DNA of 64,000 nucleotides from NCBI GenBank assembly GCA_022559845.1, contig CM040117.1, forward strand, positions 143,534,732 to 143,598,731, given 5' to 3'. Source of the DNA: Amorphophallus konjac (Eukaryota; Streptophyta; Magnoliopsida; Alismatales; Araceae). Position 1 is the stretch's first letter. Each line of letters starts with the position of its first letter. The position numbers and the translations under genes were made by a program. The notes beneath the pieces were generated by a model. That model made no database searches and was not told the origin of the DNA. It saw only the letters and a program-made list of their open reading frames with translations. Of this stretch, positions 11,752-23,108 are shown one piece after another.

Positions 11752-14109
11752 TGATGGGGACATCACCTCCCATGCCCACGTTCACAGCTCGTCTCCACGT
11801 CCCGGTTGCATCCGGCATGGTCTAGTCATTTAATTTTGAGTCCTATGTAATTTTTATTTGAGTCATTTGATGTATTTTCCCTTTTATTTGAGTCATGTTC
11901 CTAGGTCTTGTCTTCATTTCCTAAGTTTGAGTGTCATTAGGTTGTCTAGTTAGCTATTGGGCCCAACTCATTGGGCTTGGCCCAAGGGCTCTCCCCTACC
12001 CCCTCGGTTATTTGTCATTAAGTCAATTGTCAGGGACTTTTGTAGAAATGTGGGTTTCCTATATATAGGACTCCATTCCCCCCATTTCAACTTAATGAAT
12101 CAATGAATGAAAAACTTACCATTTTGAGAGTTTACACTTCTTATCTATTGGAGAGATTCTATTTTTTGGGTGAGATACCCTAGGGGAGAGATTCCCCACC
12201 CTTCCCTCTCTTAATCTCTCTTTTCACTCCACTTTCTCTCTCCTCCACACCCAAATTCGAATTTTCTTCTCTCTCCTCCCTTCCCAACCACCTCCACTCC
12301 CCACCTACCCCATTTAAGCCTCTTCCCATTCCCACAACCCTCATCAATACTCCACCCCTTCCCAAGACCCCCTCCACCAATCCTCTCCTCACCATCCAAC
12401 CCCCAACTATCCCTCCCACTTTCTCAAGCACCCTTCCCACTACCCCAAGCACCCCTTCCCTTCCCCAACACAACCCCCCCATTCCAAGACAAAAAATTAA
12501 CCCCACCCTTAAACCTATTTTCGAATATCCTTTCCCTCTCTCCATTCCAACCAAATTCGCAGCCCCCACTACCACCATCTGTTGGACCCTCTTCCAGACC
12601 TTATTCTCCACCTCCAACACCTTAGAACACCCCCTCCAAGACCCCCTTACAACCAGGGGTCACTCCCATACTCATCTACCCCCTTCCCCTTCTTCTTTCT
12701 TGGTCATTGGAAGCTACTTCGAAGTTGCAGTTTGCTGTCCAGAAGTTGCGGGTGAACCAGCAACTTGCAGCGGCCACCACAACTTCCTCCGGACGAGTTT
12801 GAAGGTACAAGAGGCATCCACAGAAGCGTCTCCCTGTCCTCTTCACAACAGAAGTGGTTTCTTCTTCATCCGAGCTGTGTGCTGCCCGAGAGCTTCGTTC
12901 TTCCACAACGGCGCAGAACTGTCCCTGCTGAGTACCAGAACCGGATTAGAAGCTCTGCCACGACGAACCTCGGAGGAATCAGCCCAAAAGCTCTTCTACA
13001 AAGTTCTTCTTCTTCCTGTCTACTTTCGGAATCAAGAAGCGGAATCCCGTTCAGCATCTTGTGGCAGGTATTATCATTTTTCTCCCTCAGCTCCATCATC
13101 CTGCTACCCACAGTCTGCACCAATAAGTCACCAGTGTTCAGAGTACCCTGGTCTTCTACAGCATCGTCTGGCCTCCCCGTCAATTTTTCTGCGAAGAGGA
13201 CTCGTCCACGATTCCAACGCCTTTGACGGTGCTTGATTCCGAGCTCGGGAGCTGCTAGGGCATCATCTGCAACCTGCTGTTGGAAACCAGGAGCTGCCAG
13301 TCCGAGATTCTACCTCCCTGTTCGAGCCCCCACCCAGGCCAGCCGCGGCTCCAGAAGAATTCTACAAAATTTTGAGAGGTTCCAGTACCAGTCCCGAAGA
13401 GTTTGCCATAGGTCTCTCCACCAACAAAATTTCTGAGCAAGTTCTACAGTAGAAACATCGACTATCTGTACCTGTTCGGAGAGAGCAGGCAGAACCGGTG
13501 ACTTCATCTTCAATGCTTTTAATCCTAGTTTCCCCTCCCCGCTTGGCCGGCTGAAGGCCCCTCCCTGCGTGGAGGTAATTTTGGTTGTAATCACTATTAA
13601 CCCCCACCCCAAGGCCTCCCTCCTGCGAGAGGTGTAGTGTTGTAACTTCTTTGGGCAGGTCAAGCGACACCACCGCGGCGTGTGGGGATCCACTCGCCTC
13701 CCCGCTCGCCCTTGTCTCCGAGCGGGACCGGTTTCTTCAAACCGGTCGAGTAAGTGCTCACACCTCACTCCATTTAGTGCTTGTCTTTCAATATTAGTTC
13801 TAGTTCCGCTGGTTATGCGAGTGAGAGCTCGATCCTCAAGCCCCATTGCCTTGAGTGATCACCGTGGGAAGAGTGCAACCGGTGCCTTCGACACTTCGTC
13901 GGCCCCATTGAATTGGGCTTCCAAATCCATTGGGAATCAAATCTTGGCCTTGCTGGCCCGCTACCAGCAAGGGCCCAACCCCACATCCTCCACTTGGCAT
14001 CGCCAAGTCACCCCGGGCTTGGGTGAGCGACGGGAGAGCGGCGGCCCAAAATTGGCCCTTTTGATTGTGAATGTGCTTGCTTGCCTAAGTCTTAGGTTGT
14101 GTCACATCA
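11752..14109 (+). repeat. Element B 5' LTR
   Basis: The LTR is 2358 bp with a TATA-like ctatatatag at 12059-12068 and a long C-rich/CT-rich leader (about 12180-12680). Its partner is at 28468-30824. Confidence 0.93.
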
Positions 14110-14111
14110 AT

Positions 14112-14123
14112 TGGTATCAGAGC
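14112..14123 (+). promoter_or_regulatory. Element B primer-binding site
   Basis: tggtatcagagc starts two bases after the 5' LTR end at 14109, as in element A. Confidence 0.92.
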
Positions 14124-14174
14124 AAGTTCACAACTTGTCTCTCCACAAGTTGGTCTTATTATTGTCTCTCCACC

Positions 14175-14905
14175 GTTGAGCGCTTCGCCAACCGCGCCCC
14201 ACATCATCTCATGGTCTGGCCCCGACGTCGTCTTTTGTTTTGTTGTGGGTCCCGGCGAGGGGTAGGAGGACGCGCTTTCCCGCGCAGCTGCCCATGCGGG
14301 ACCCACAGAGATCACGTTTTCCGTCTAACGACCCCCGCGAGCCGACACGGGCGAAGCGGGTCCGGTCCCCCCGATCCATCCGGCAAAGGCCCAAATTGAT
14401 GTGCGGAGGGCGCACGCATCGTGGCCGTGTGATCGACATCCGGCGGACGGCTGATGTTGATGCGGAGACCACATGGCTGTTCGGGACCGGACCGTCTCTG
14501 TTTGATCACGTTTACAATTGGGATGCGAGGTGCCCGTTTAGGAGTCGGATCGGGTCCACAGTGTCTCGGGACCATCTCACATCTGCAGCAACGGTATGCG
14601 AACCAAGGTCAGAAGTTTCACCGCATTGTCGGGGTCCGATCTGATTTCAGGGCGTACTTTATTGGTCACAATTCTCAGCCAAAAGTTTTTTTCGATGTCC
14701 AGTTTTATATTTATGGCATGCAAAAATGTTTGGAAGGGCCATGCGATCGTAATAACATCGGACGGGATCCCCAACAAAACATAAAAACGAGACCAAGATC
14801 CCCCGTGTTGGGTGTTTTGTTCATCTATCTATCTACCTATCTATGTATATAATCTTCAGTATATATATATATATATAAATAATAAGACAACATTGAGAAC
14901 GGTGA
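14175..14905. other. GC-rich foreign-looking segment in element B leader
   Basis: Element A has its gag ATG 83 bp after the LTR. Element B has about 730 bp of different DNA at this place. It is rich in CpG (for example the stretch 14225-14480) and ends in a TCTA microsatellite (about 14822-14845) and a TA run (about 14860-14876). The short ORFs inside have no recognisable product. It is probably an insertion or replacement that removed the first gag module; the source is unknown and the boundaries are approximate. Confidence 0.45.
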
Positions 14906-14917
14906 TCAGAATCATTT

Positions 14918-15504
14918 ATGCATTTAGAGTCCTCGGTTGCATCTCCCATTTCCACTAGAATGGCCACTTCATACCCGTCATATCCATCCCCATCAACTTT
15001 CCCAAGAAGCCCAAATCCTCATGGAAGCTCCATTGCCAACAAAGTGGGTAGCAACACCTCTATCATAGAAGCCCTACCTAATGTCCTTAATCGGCTTGAA
15101 GATATCATGTCTCGACTCGACCGACTTGAAGGAAATAGTCGTGCACCAAGAGTGAATGAGAGTGACCTTTGGGGAAATCTAGAAACCATATTTTTAGAAC
15201 ACTTGAAAATCAAAACCCCCACCTTTGATGGATCCAACATCCCAAGCCTTTACCTAGATTGGGAGATTTCACTAGAATAATTCCTTAAAAGCTGCCCCTT
15301 GAACGAAGAAAGGAGAATGAGGCTAGCCAAGGCACACCTCTCCAAACAAGCTAAAACTCATTGGTTAGTTGTGGAAGGTTTAAGAAGGATCCGCAGGGAG
15401 GCCCCCATTAGCACTTGGGAGGAGATGAAGGTCGAGCTTAGGAAAACCTACACTCTCCAACCCTCTCCCTCCTACTCAAATCACAAAAGCCCAAGGAGCA
15501 CTTC
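14918..15504 (+). pseudogene. Element B gag-like module, split by element C
   Basis: This frame is homologous to the second capsid-like module of element A: MATSY-SYP, LKIKTP-FDG, YL-WE, HLSK-A-THW and WEEMK-ELRK-Y are shared. An in-frame TAA lies at 15278-15280. Element C inserted after 15504 (duplication acttc). Without C, the frame runs on through 26245 into the accessory polyprotein at 26381, so gag and accessory parts were one reading frame. Confidence 0.7.
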
Positions 15505-15915
15505 TGTTGTGCCTCTAAGGCACAAGCATGTGCTATGTTGCTTTGATGATAGCAATGTTATTTGGTTTTGATGATAGCAAGACAGTGAGTGCATTTGAGT
15601 GCATTTGATATTATATTTTGATGATAGCAATGTTATTGTGTTTTGATGATTGCAAAACAGTCAGTGCATTATGATACTGTATTTTGAATATGGCTGCTGA
15701 TATGATTGCATAGGACTGTGTATGATATACAGCATTGAATGCATGAGTATTGCATGATGCGTTGACGCATGGGATCATTGCGTCAACTCACTTGTCTGTC
15801 CCAGAGCTGTTCTATAAAATGTGTCAACTGGTGCGTCGACGCAGTGGACTCAATGCGTTGACGCATTGGATTTGTTTTGAAAGAGCTCTTGTTTTGCTTC
15901 AGACATTAGTATTTT

Positions 15916-16790
15916 GAAGTCTGTACATCATGTTCATTCAAGTTCACTTCATGTCTGTCAGCCGTGTGCATTGGTTTCCAAGTCTATACAGCCTTAGTGT
16001 GTTCTATGCATCTCACAAGTCTAGACACTCAGCATAGTCTATACATTGTGTTGTGTTTGTGTTTCGTTGAGAACACAAGTCTATACAAGTCATGCATTGT
16101 TGCTGAAGTCTATACATCGTCCGTCTCATGCATTGTCTCAGGCGAAGTTTGCACATTGCATTGATGCTTTGGTCGCATGAGTTGAAGTCCATACATTGGA
16201 CTGTCTCTTCCAGCGTCTCACGCTACCCAAGTCCGTACAGTGTCTGTCTTCATGCATTAGCCAAAGTCTATTCATTGGAGCGTCTTGCTCAGCGTCTCAT
16301 GGCATGAAGTCTGTACACTCGATTTGCCCTTGCTTTGGTCAAGTGTATACATTCCTTCAATGTAGCTTTCACGTATCCAAGTCTACACATCGTGAAAGTC
16401 TATACACTCATCACTGACCTTCGTTCAAAGTAAAGTCTATACACTGGGGTCTTTCCATACGTTTCTTAAGTGAAGTCTGTACATTTGTTTCTGAAGCTTG
16501 AAGTCTATACACTCCAGCCTATTCCTACGATCAAGGCTTCAGCTACACTCTAAGTATGTACAGCCGTTGGCTTTGAACCTCAGAGTCTGTACATTGGTCT
16601 TCGAATCCAAAGTCTGCACAATGGGCTTCACAACTGAAGTCTGTACATCCACAGTTAAACCTGAAGTCTAGACACCGGTTCAAATCCTTCTAAGTCTATA
16701 CACTGGACTTTGTTTTACCAAGTCCTAGTCTGTACACTAGCTGCACTGTTCAAGTCCATACACTGGCAGGTCTGCTTAAGTATATACATT
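15916..16790 (+). repeat. Array of degenerate AAGTCTATACA motifs in C 5' LTR
   Basis: At least 25 copies of an 11-bp core (consensus AAGTCYRTACA, usually followed by T or C) occur at irregular distances of about 25-50 bp. Substitutions are concentrated in the C/T and A/G positions. The same core forms a nearly perfect 17-copy array in an intron of the CACTA element (58624-58980). The 3' LTR of C repeats the array at about 23520-24400. Confidence 0.85.
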
Positions 16791-16934
16791 CGTCTGAACT
16801 AAGTTCATTTTCCTCTGTCTGTCTGCAGATGATTCGGCCATCAAGACTTGGCACGTGATCCAAGAGGCTGAAATGCTGACACGTGGAAACAGCAGTTCAA
16901 ACCATCAAGAAAGAAGCTCCTGGATTATTCTGGT

Positions 16935-17367
16935 GCGTCAACGCAGTGAGCAAGTAGCGTAGACGCAGCGGTTCAAGAATCCCTTAGCAGCAGTTACAAA
17001 GGGAGAGCCAATGGGTTACTGGATTACTCTGGTGCGTCAACGCACTCATCAAGCAGCGTCGACGCAACAGTTAAGAAGGCTAGGCTGTTTGTTCACTGGA
17101 ACGTATCCATGCGTCAACGCCATTGCTAGACAGCGTCAACGCAGCCATTGAGCCTGATAGGCATCTAGCTCGGAGACAGCTCAGAAGGGTTAACGCAGGA
17201 TGATCATAGCGTCTACGCAGCATGCAAACCAGCTGAACTCTTAGTTGCTGGAACACCACTGCGTCAACGCTATGGGCTAGCAGCGTCCACGCAGCACGTC
17301 TGTCTGCCGAAGAACGTGATCACTGGATTACTGATGCGTCAACGCAGCAGGCTGATAGCGTCAACGC
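16935..17367. repeat. Six 22-bp-phased pairs of GCGTCRACGC motifs in C 5' LTR
   Basis: Pair starts are 16935/16957, 17034/17056, 17111/17133, 17187/17209 (first member degenerate), 17261/17283 and 17336/17358. Each pair is 22 bp centre to centre. Another pair lies at 15833/15855, and a 21-bp pair at 15759/15780. Several pairs are preceded by CTGGATTAYTCTG-like sequence, so the larger unit was probably duplicated, but unit length varies while the 22-bp spacing does not. The array lies upstream of the TATA box. Confidence 0.85.
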
Positions 17368-17580
17368 AGCTATGCATCCTTCGTGAAGTTTGATGAATGG
17401 GCACGTGACCCGAAGCTGGCACCTGACACGTGATTCGAGGTGGATGCTGAGCACGTGATCCGATGGGAAAAAGGGGCAGGATGCTGACACGTGTTAGATA
17501 AGGGGTGCTACCCTGCCAAGTGGACCAATCAGTGGTCACTAGGGCATTTTCTACTCAACCTTCGGAGGCTCTGTTTCTGA

Positions 17581-17588
17581 TATAAAAG
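17581..17588 (+). promoter_or_regulatory. TATA box of element C 5' LTR
   Basis: TATAAAAG is preceded by a CCAAT motif at 17525-17529 and by six G-boxes (16852, 16880, 17402, 17427, 17452 and 17488). The same arrangement is in the 3' LTR (TATAAAAG at 25186-25193), except that the first G-box is mutated there. The arrangement predicts the U3/R boundary shortly downstream. Confidence 0.7.
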
Positions 17589-18632
17589 CACCCCATCATC
17601 CTCTCGAAAAGAGTTAACTCTCCACAGAAGAAGAGAAAGCTCTCCAGTGAAGAAATCTGAGAGTGTGAGAAAAAGAAGAAAAAGGAGAGAAGAGAAGAGC
17701 AGAGAGTGAGAGATTAGAGATTAGGAGAGCAGAAGAGAAAGAAAGAGAGATAGAGAGTGAGCGAGAGAGCTCGAGCAGAAGAAGAAAAAGAAAAGAGAAA
17801 GAGAGAAAAGGAGAGCAGAGATCGAGAGAAGAAGAGAAGTGCAGCAGAGAAGAAAGAGAAAAGAGAGAGTGAAGAAAGAGAGTGAGATCGAGGGAGATCT
17901 GGTCTTGATGGACCGTGGATCAAATCCAGGCCATCCAGCTCCTTGTGAGCCATATTGTGCTTTACGTTTACAGCTTTCCGATTGCTGTTCATCCTTTCTT
18001 TTATTTCCATTTTTACACTTTCCTTCAAGCTGTTAGTCAGCGGATTGCAGGGGTGCTGCCTCTGGACGGCTAAGCTGTATAGCCCAGCGGTTTGCAGTGG
18101 AGGACTCCACTGGACAGCAAGCTGTATTGCTCAGCGGGGCGAGGAGGATTCCTCGGACGGCAAGCTGTGTTGCCCAGCGGTTGTTGGCAAGCTGTGTTGC
18201 CCAGCTGTTAGTGAAGCCACACTCGGGTTGAGTGTGGGGTGGATGTAGGTCTGGAGGACCGAACCACCTAAAAACCCCTCTTGCATTGTGGTTTGATTGC
18301 TTATGGTTTGCTTCCGCTAGATGTTTGCATAGGGGCGCTCCAAGTGGTTGATCACAGGTTCATTAGATGACTTGATCAGATTTTGTTCTAAGTGTTTAAT
18401 CTGTTGAGTGAGCGAAATTCTAATTGAGCTATAGTTTGTCTAACTTGTCTTGTTAGAGTGCTCACTATCTGTTTGTTTAATTCCGCATCTGCTAATTAGT
18501 CTTCCAGATTTGATAAATCTGTCTAGTTAGCTTTCTAAATAGTTAGTGAGCCTAATATGTCAATTGGGTGAAATTTTTTATAGGCCATATTCATTCACCC
18601 CCCCTCTGAATACTAGCACCGAACCTAACAAT

Positions 18633-18644
18633 TGGTATCAGAGC
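18633..18644 (+). promoter_or_regulatory. Element C primer-binding site
   Basis: tggtatcagagc starts two bases after the LTR end at 18630; initiator Met-tRNA type. Confidence 0.92.
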
Positions 18645-18811
18645 AGGTCTCTGATCTATCAGATCTAACAATCTGCAGAGGATCCTGCTACTATTTGGTG
18701 CATTTCAGAGTGTGCTTTCTGTGTTCGTTGTTTTGATTCTCCGACTTAGTGCTGTGTCCTGCTTATTTGGTTTAGGTGCTTCAGTTTTTCTGTGTCTTCA
18801 GATTATTTGCA

Positions 18812-20838
18812 ATGGAACCAATCGTGTTGAAGGCTGGCTCCAGCAAAGCAAATAGATCCAGCCACAGTGGATCATCAAGCGAGAAAATCAGCCTGTCGCG
18901 GTCTGAAATTGATGGAGACCACATTGGAATGGTGATCAGTGATTTCAGGAAATTTCTGAGAAAAAGAGAAGGAAAGCTTGATGGTGGCAAAAAACAAACA
19001 AGGTATAATTCTAATCTTGCCAAGATTGCTGACACTAATGTTTGCTACAAATGCAGGAAGGCTGGCCACACGAAGGATGATTGTCCAGAACTATCGAAAC
19101 TCAAAGGGAACACCTTGGACATTGATGAAGAAGGAGAAAAGTCCATATGCTTAATGGCCAACCGGGGAAGTGATGATGAGGAAACCTCATCTCAGGTAAG
19201 CTCCGAATCAGATGGATACACTTTTGATGAATTGATAGAGATGTATGAAAATTTGTTCAAAGTGTCCAAGAAATTAAAATCTGAAAATAAAAAATTGAGA
19301 AAAGACATGAATCTTGAAGTCACTCGTTTGAAGGCAGAAAATGAAAACTTGAAATCTGAAAACGAGAATCTCAGAAATAAGCACATTAGAGAAGATGATT
19401 CCTGCAATGCATGTGCTATTTTAGAAGACATGATAAATGAGTTTGATCATGATGATAGTTTGCAAAAGGAATCAATCAAATCACTGAAAGAGGAAAACAA
19501 ATTATTGTTAGAAAGAAAACTGAAGCTGAAGAAATTGAAAGTAAAATGCTTGAAGAAAATGCTCATCTGAAGGAACAAAATAAAAAGTTAATGGTTCTTA
19601 ACACTGTTTTCTCTGAAAGATGGATGACGATTGAAAAAGAGAAATCAGTATTGAAAGAGTGTATCAATTGCAGTGATGAAGAAATTGCTAGTTTTTTAAT
19701 ACACACTGCTGATTTGGAAAATGAAATTGTGTTATTAACAGAAAAACTGGCTAGTTGTGAAAAGGAGAAAGTTGATTCAGAAAATCTTATAATCTCCTTG
19801 GAAAGTAAAATTACTGAGATGAATGGTACTTCATCTAAGGTTGCTAAGGATAAAGGCAAAATGAAAATATCCTCGGAAGATGTAGTAAGTGATCATTGTG
19901 AGGAGATTGATAACATGTCTGAAATTAAGCAAGCTAAGAAGAACCAGTTGTATACCACTTTTATTCGTAGCTCTAGTTTAGCTAGCACTTCAGCTTCTTC
20001 TTCAAATATGCATGCTGCTAAGGAAATTCAAAAATGAAATAAAAATCAGAAAACCCCAAAAACTCAAAGGAACAATCTGCATGCTAAAAACTCAAACTCA
20101 TCTGATAAGTGCCATGTTTTAAATAAATCTAATGGTTCTTGTTCTTGTCATTATTGTGGTAAGCATGGACACTTTATGAGTGAGTGTTTTGTGATGAAAC
20201 AAGATGACAGAAGGCATGCTAGAAAAGTTCTGTCTGATCAGAAAAAGGGTAATCTGAATGTTAAAGAATTTCATGCTAGAAATCATGATTCTAGGAGAAA
20301 GAATCTGAATTATTTTTGTTGTGGGAAGGTTGGCCACATTGCTGCTCAATGTTGGCAGAATCCGAGAAAGAGATTCAATTCTGAATTTGTTAATTTCCAT
20401 GTTAACAAAAATGCTTTTGATAGAAATAACCTTGGCTCCAGAGGTAAGCATCCAAGGTACTTCGAATGTGGGAGGCATGGCCACACAGTCAAGGACTGTT
20501 GGCATGCTCAGGAAAGTAGACTTAATTTTAAATCTGTAAAATTTTGGCTGGCAGGATACCAAAGCCAGACTAGTTTTGGTAAACAGAATTTCAATTCTGT
20601 TAACAAAAATTTCCATACATATGCATTTAAAACTCCTGCTCATAGGAATGTGCACAAAATAAATTTCAGAACTGCTGCATCATGCCACTACTGTGGTCAG
20701 ATAGGTCATTCAATGAATGATTGTCATGTGATGAGAATTGATGACCTTCATGCACAGAAGTTGGTTACCATACCTGCTAGGAATGTCACTGTTAATTCAG
20801 GACCCAAGACTTCTTGGGTTCCTGCAAGATCACATTGA
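18812..20838 (+). pseudogene. Element C gag-like protein: coiled coil and CCHC knuckles, capsid deleted
   Basis: The likely start is ATG 18812 (MEPIVLKAGSS). The sequence goes almost at once into a SIRE-like block (DFRKFLRKR) and a CCHC knuckle (codons 19043-19084), so the usual capsid region is missing. A Lys/Glu-rich coiled coil covers about 19220-19900. The frame shifts by one base near 19545, and a TGA at 20035 interrupts the second part. Further knuckles: intact at 20146-20187 and 20683-20724, and two between them that lost their first Cys. The tail reads GPKTSWVP, a motif that usually precedes protease in copia polyproteins. TGA 20836-20838 follows and no pol domain comes after it. Confidence 0.75.
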
Positions 20839-23108
20839 TTGACATGTTGCAGGTGTGCCTTGGTGGGAAAAAATAAAAAGGGGTTAACCAAGGCACTCAA
20901 ACAGAAAACCCCAGGATACTACATTTCAGGTCAGTTCTGAACTTTGCTTTAAATTCCATTATCTGAAACTGTGAGCATGAAAAATGTGAGCTTCATGTTG
21001 ATTTGCTTGATTGATTGTTGATGATCTCTTCATGTCTAGCTGACCAGTCTACATTCCAGACTCAGCTACTGAATTTTACTTTGTATTTATCTGATGCTCT
21101 TCTCTCACTGATTATTGCACTGAATAAATGGGCTGTTAGATGCTCTGCACAATCATTTTTACAGTCGATGCTTTATATGAACTTTATGTCAATGGACTGC
21201 ATGCTTGTTGTTGAATGCATAACTTGGACTGAGCTTGAATGGGTCAGTTAGTGCATACAGTCAATGCATGTGTCTAGTGTTTGCATACATCATATGCATG
21301 ACTGTCAATGAAATTGATCAATGCATATAGGACTGATTTGCATGACTGTCATTTGCCTATTGTCGTAGACTGCATGTTTTTCAATGAATAATAGGGCTGC
21401 TTTGCACTGCATTATCATTCGCTTAACCCTAGTATATAAAATGGTATGTTACTAAAGGGCAAGGAAATCTGCCCTGAGGTTTCTACCATGTGTGAGATGG
21501 TCTTTGAGACCAGGTTCTCCGCCAAGTACCATGGGTCCTGTCTTCATGTAGAACAGTGCACTGCATCATATGTTGAAAAATTTGAAAAAGGATGAAAATG
21601 CTTATAACTTGGATGCATAAACCTGAATTGATTGCATACTTGTCTCATGTATCCTTGCTGCATAGTCTGCATGTAGGACAGTATGTTGCATAGCATATCT
21701 CTTGCATCATGATGTCAGGGGGAGCTGAGAGTTCTATTCAATTCATTGAATCCTATTCACTTCTCAGTGTTCTCATTCAAATGATTCATATTCTTTGACA
21801 TCAGTTGCTCATTGAACCATATTGCCAATTGCTATCTTTTCCCCATCATCTTCACTAAACAACAGCTTTGCATCTGGTTTAGTACATTGAATGGTGATTA
21901 TTGCAATTGTTCACTTATAAGAATCACACTTACAAATTGAAAGGAACTAAAGGTTTAACCTTTATAAATTAGAGAGTTAAGTGTCTGCACTTCAGAATTT
22001 GAGATAAAAGAAAACTTTTATAGCTCTTAATCTTTGTCTCATGGCTAAAATAGAAAAAGTTTTTGTAATGCCTAAATGTGTTGAACTGGATATGTCTAGA
22101 ACAGGCTAATAAGAGTGTGTACTGATTTTTTAAACAATCACTCTAAAAGAATTAAGGGCAGTAGTAAATAAGATCATTAATGTTAAGAGCTGAACATAGT
22201 GACAGAGCAATGACTGATTGCGCTGAGAAACTGTGAACTCCTCCAAAGAAGCAGGAGAATTCACATGTCATGAGGTGCTTCAGAATATCTCTGTTCATAG
22301 GGTCAAATCTATAGGGGGAGTCCTCACCAAGTAACTGAGGGTACTGGCCTCTAATCAAGGTGTACCCTTAATGTCAAAAGTGAAGACTATCCTTTGTGGG
22401 TTCTGATCTGAAATAGGTCTAGTAGTTTATGCCTAGTAACTGGGGGTACCTGCCTCTGATCAAGGTGTACACCTAATGTCAACAGCATAAATGCCACTGA
22501 TCTATTCATTTAGTTCAAGTTCTGAAATTCAAAGGTGAAAATCAAACTGCTGTAACCCTTCGAAAAATCAAAGTCAATGAGTGAAAATTATTTTTATCAA
22601 TACATGTTCAAGTTGCCTCTCTTGAATTTCCTTGTTTAATCACAAAAGGGTATTATTTCTGACTTATCTATTAATACCATGTGCCCTAGATTCATTGCTA
22701 TAAATGGAATCTATAAACTCTTTTTCAGGGGTCAAGTGTTTTACTCTAGATTTATCACTGTTAAACCTGATTTTTTGTCAAAATTGTATGTTGCTGATTC
22801 TTATACTTTAACAGTTGTTTATAATCATGCTTCCCTTCTGAACCTATGATTCAGCTGTTGTCAAGTGACCCTCCTACCTTCTCTTCTGTTCATATTCCTT
22901 CTCAAAGGGGGAGCTATTATTTAGGGGGAGAAATAATTCAGGGGAGTCTTACATTCAGGGGAAGAATGTTCTAGAGGAATTTGCATGCATAATGCACTTT
23001 GCACTCTTGTTTTTACTATTTTTCTCTTTTTGATCATATCAAAGGGGGAGAAAATCTTGTGTGTGACTCACTGTCACATTGTGTTGCCATCATCAAAAAG
23101 GGGGAGAA
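20839..23108 (+). other. Element C 3' non-coding region with repeated polypurine tracts
   Basis: No supported gene. A direct repeat of about 47 bp occurs at 22331-22377 and 22436-22482. Purine tracts of the AGGGGGAG type recur near 21717, 22915, 22923 and 23042, and the one abutting the LTR (23095-23108) is the functional-looking polypurine tract. The section from 21240 to 21730 is rich in TGCAT. Pol-derived sequence is absent. Confidence 0.6.
23095..23108 (+). promoter_or_regulatory. Element C polypurine tract
   Basis: An A5G5AGAA purine run directly abuts the 3' LTR start (TGTTGTGCC at 23109), the position of the plus-strand primer in LTR elements. Confidence 0.88.

Larger units (their letters stand above)
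15505..18630 (+). repeat. Element C 5' LTR (3.1 kb) with two motif arrays
   Basis: The LTR runs from TGTTGTGCC to CCTAACA. From about 15916 to 16790 it holds at least 25 degenerate copies of AAGTCYRTACA. From 16935 to 17367 it holds six pairs of GCGTCRACGC-like decamers, each pair 22 bp apart. Six G-boxes (CACGTG) lie between 16852 and 17493. A CCAAT motif (17525-17529) and TATAAAAG (17581-17588) follow, then a GA-rich leader (about 17630-17890). Its partner LTR is at 23109-26239. Confidence 0.93.

Noticed and set aside
15964..16417. Short ORFs in the AAGTC array of element C (repeated at 23568-24332)
   Set aside because: They lie inside an LTR upstream of the promoter and merely translate the motif array.
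16935..17367. CRISPR-like array
   Set aside because: The paired motifs resemble repeats and spacers only superficially; repeats are 10 bp and degenerate, the context is a plant LTR, and no cas gene exists.
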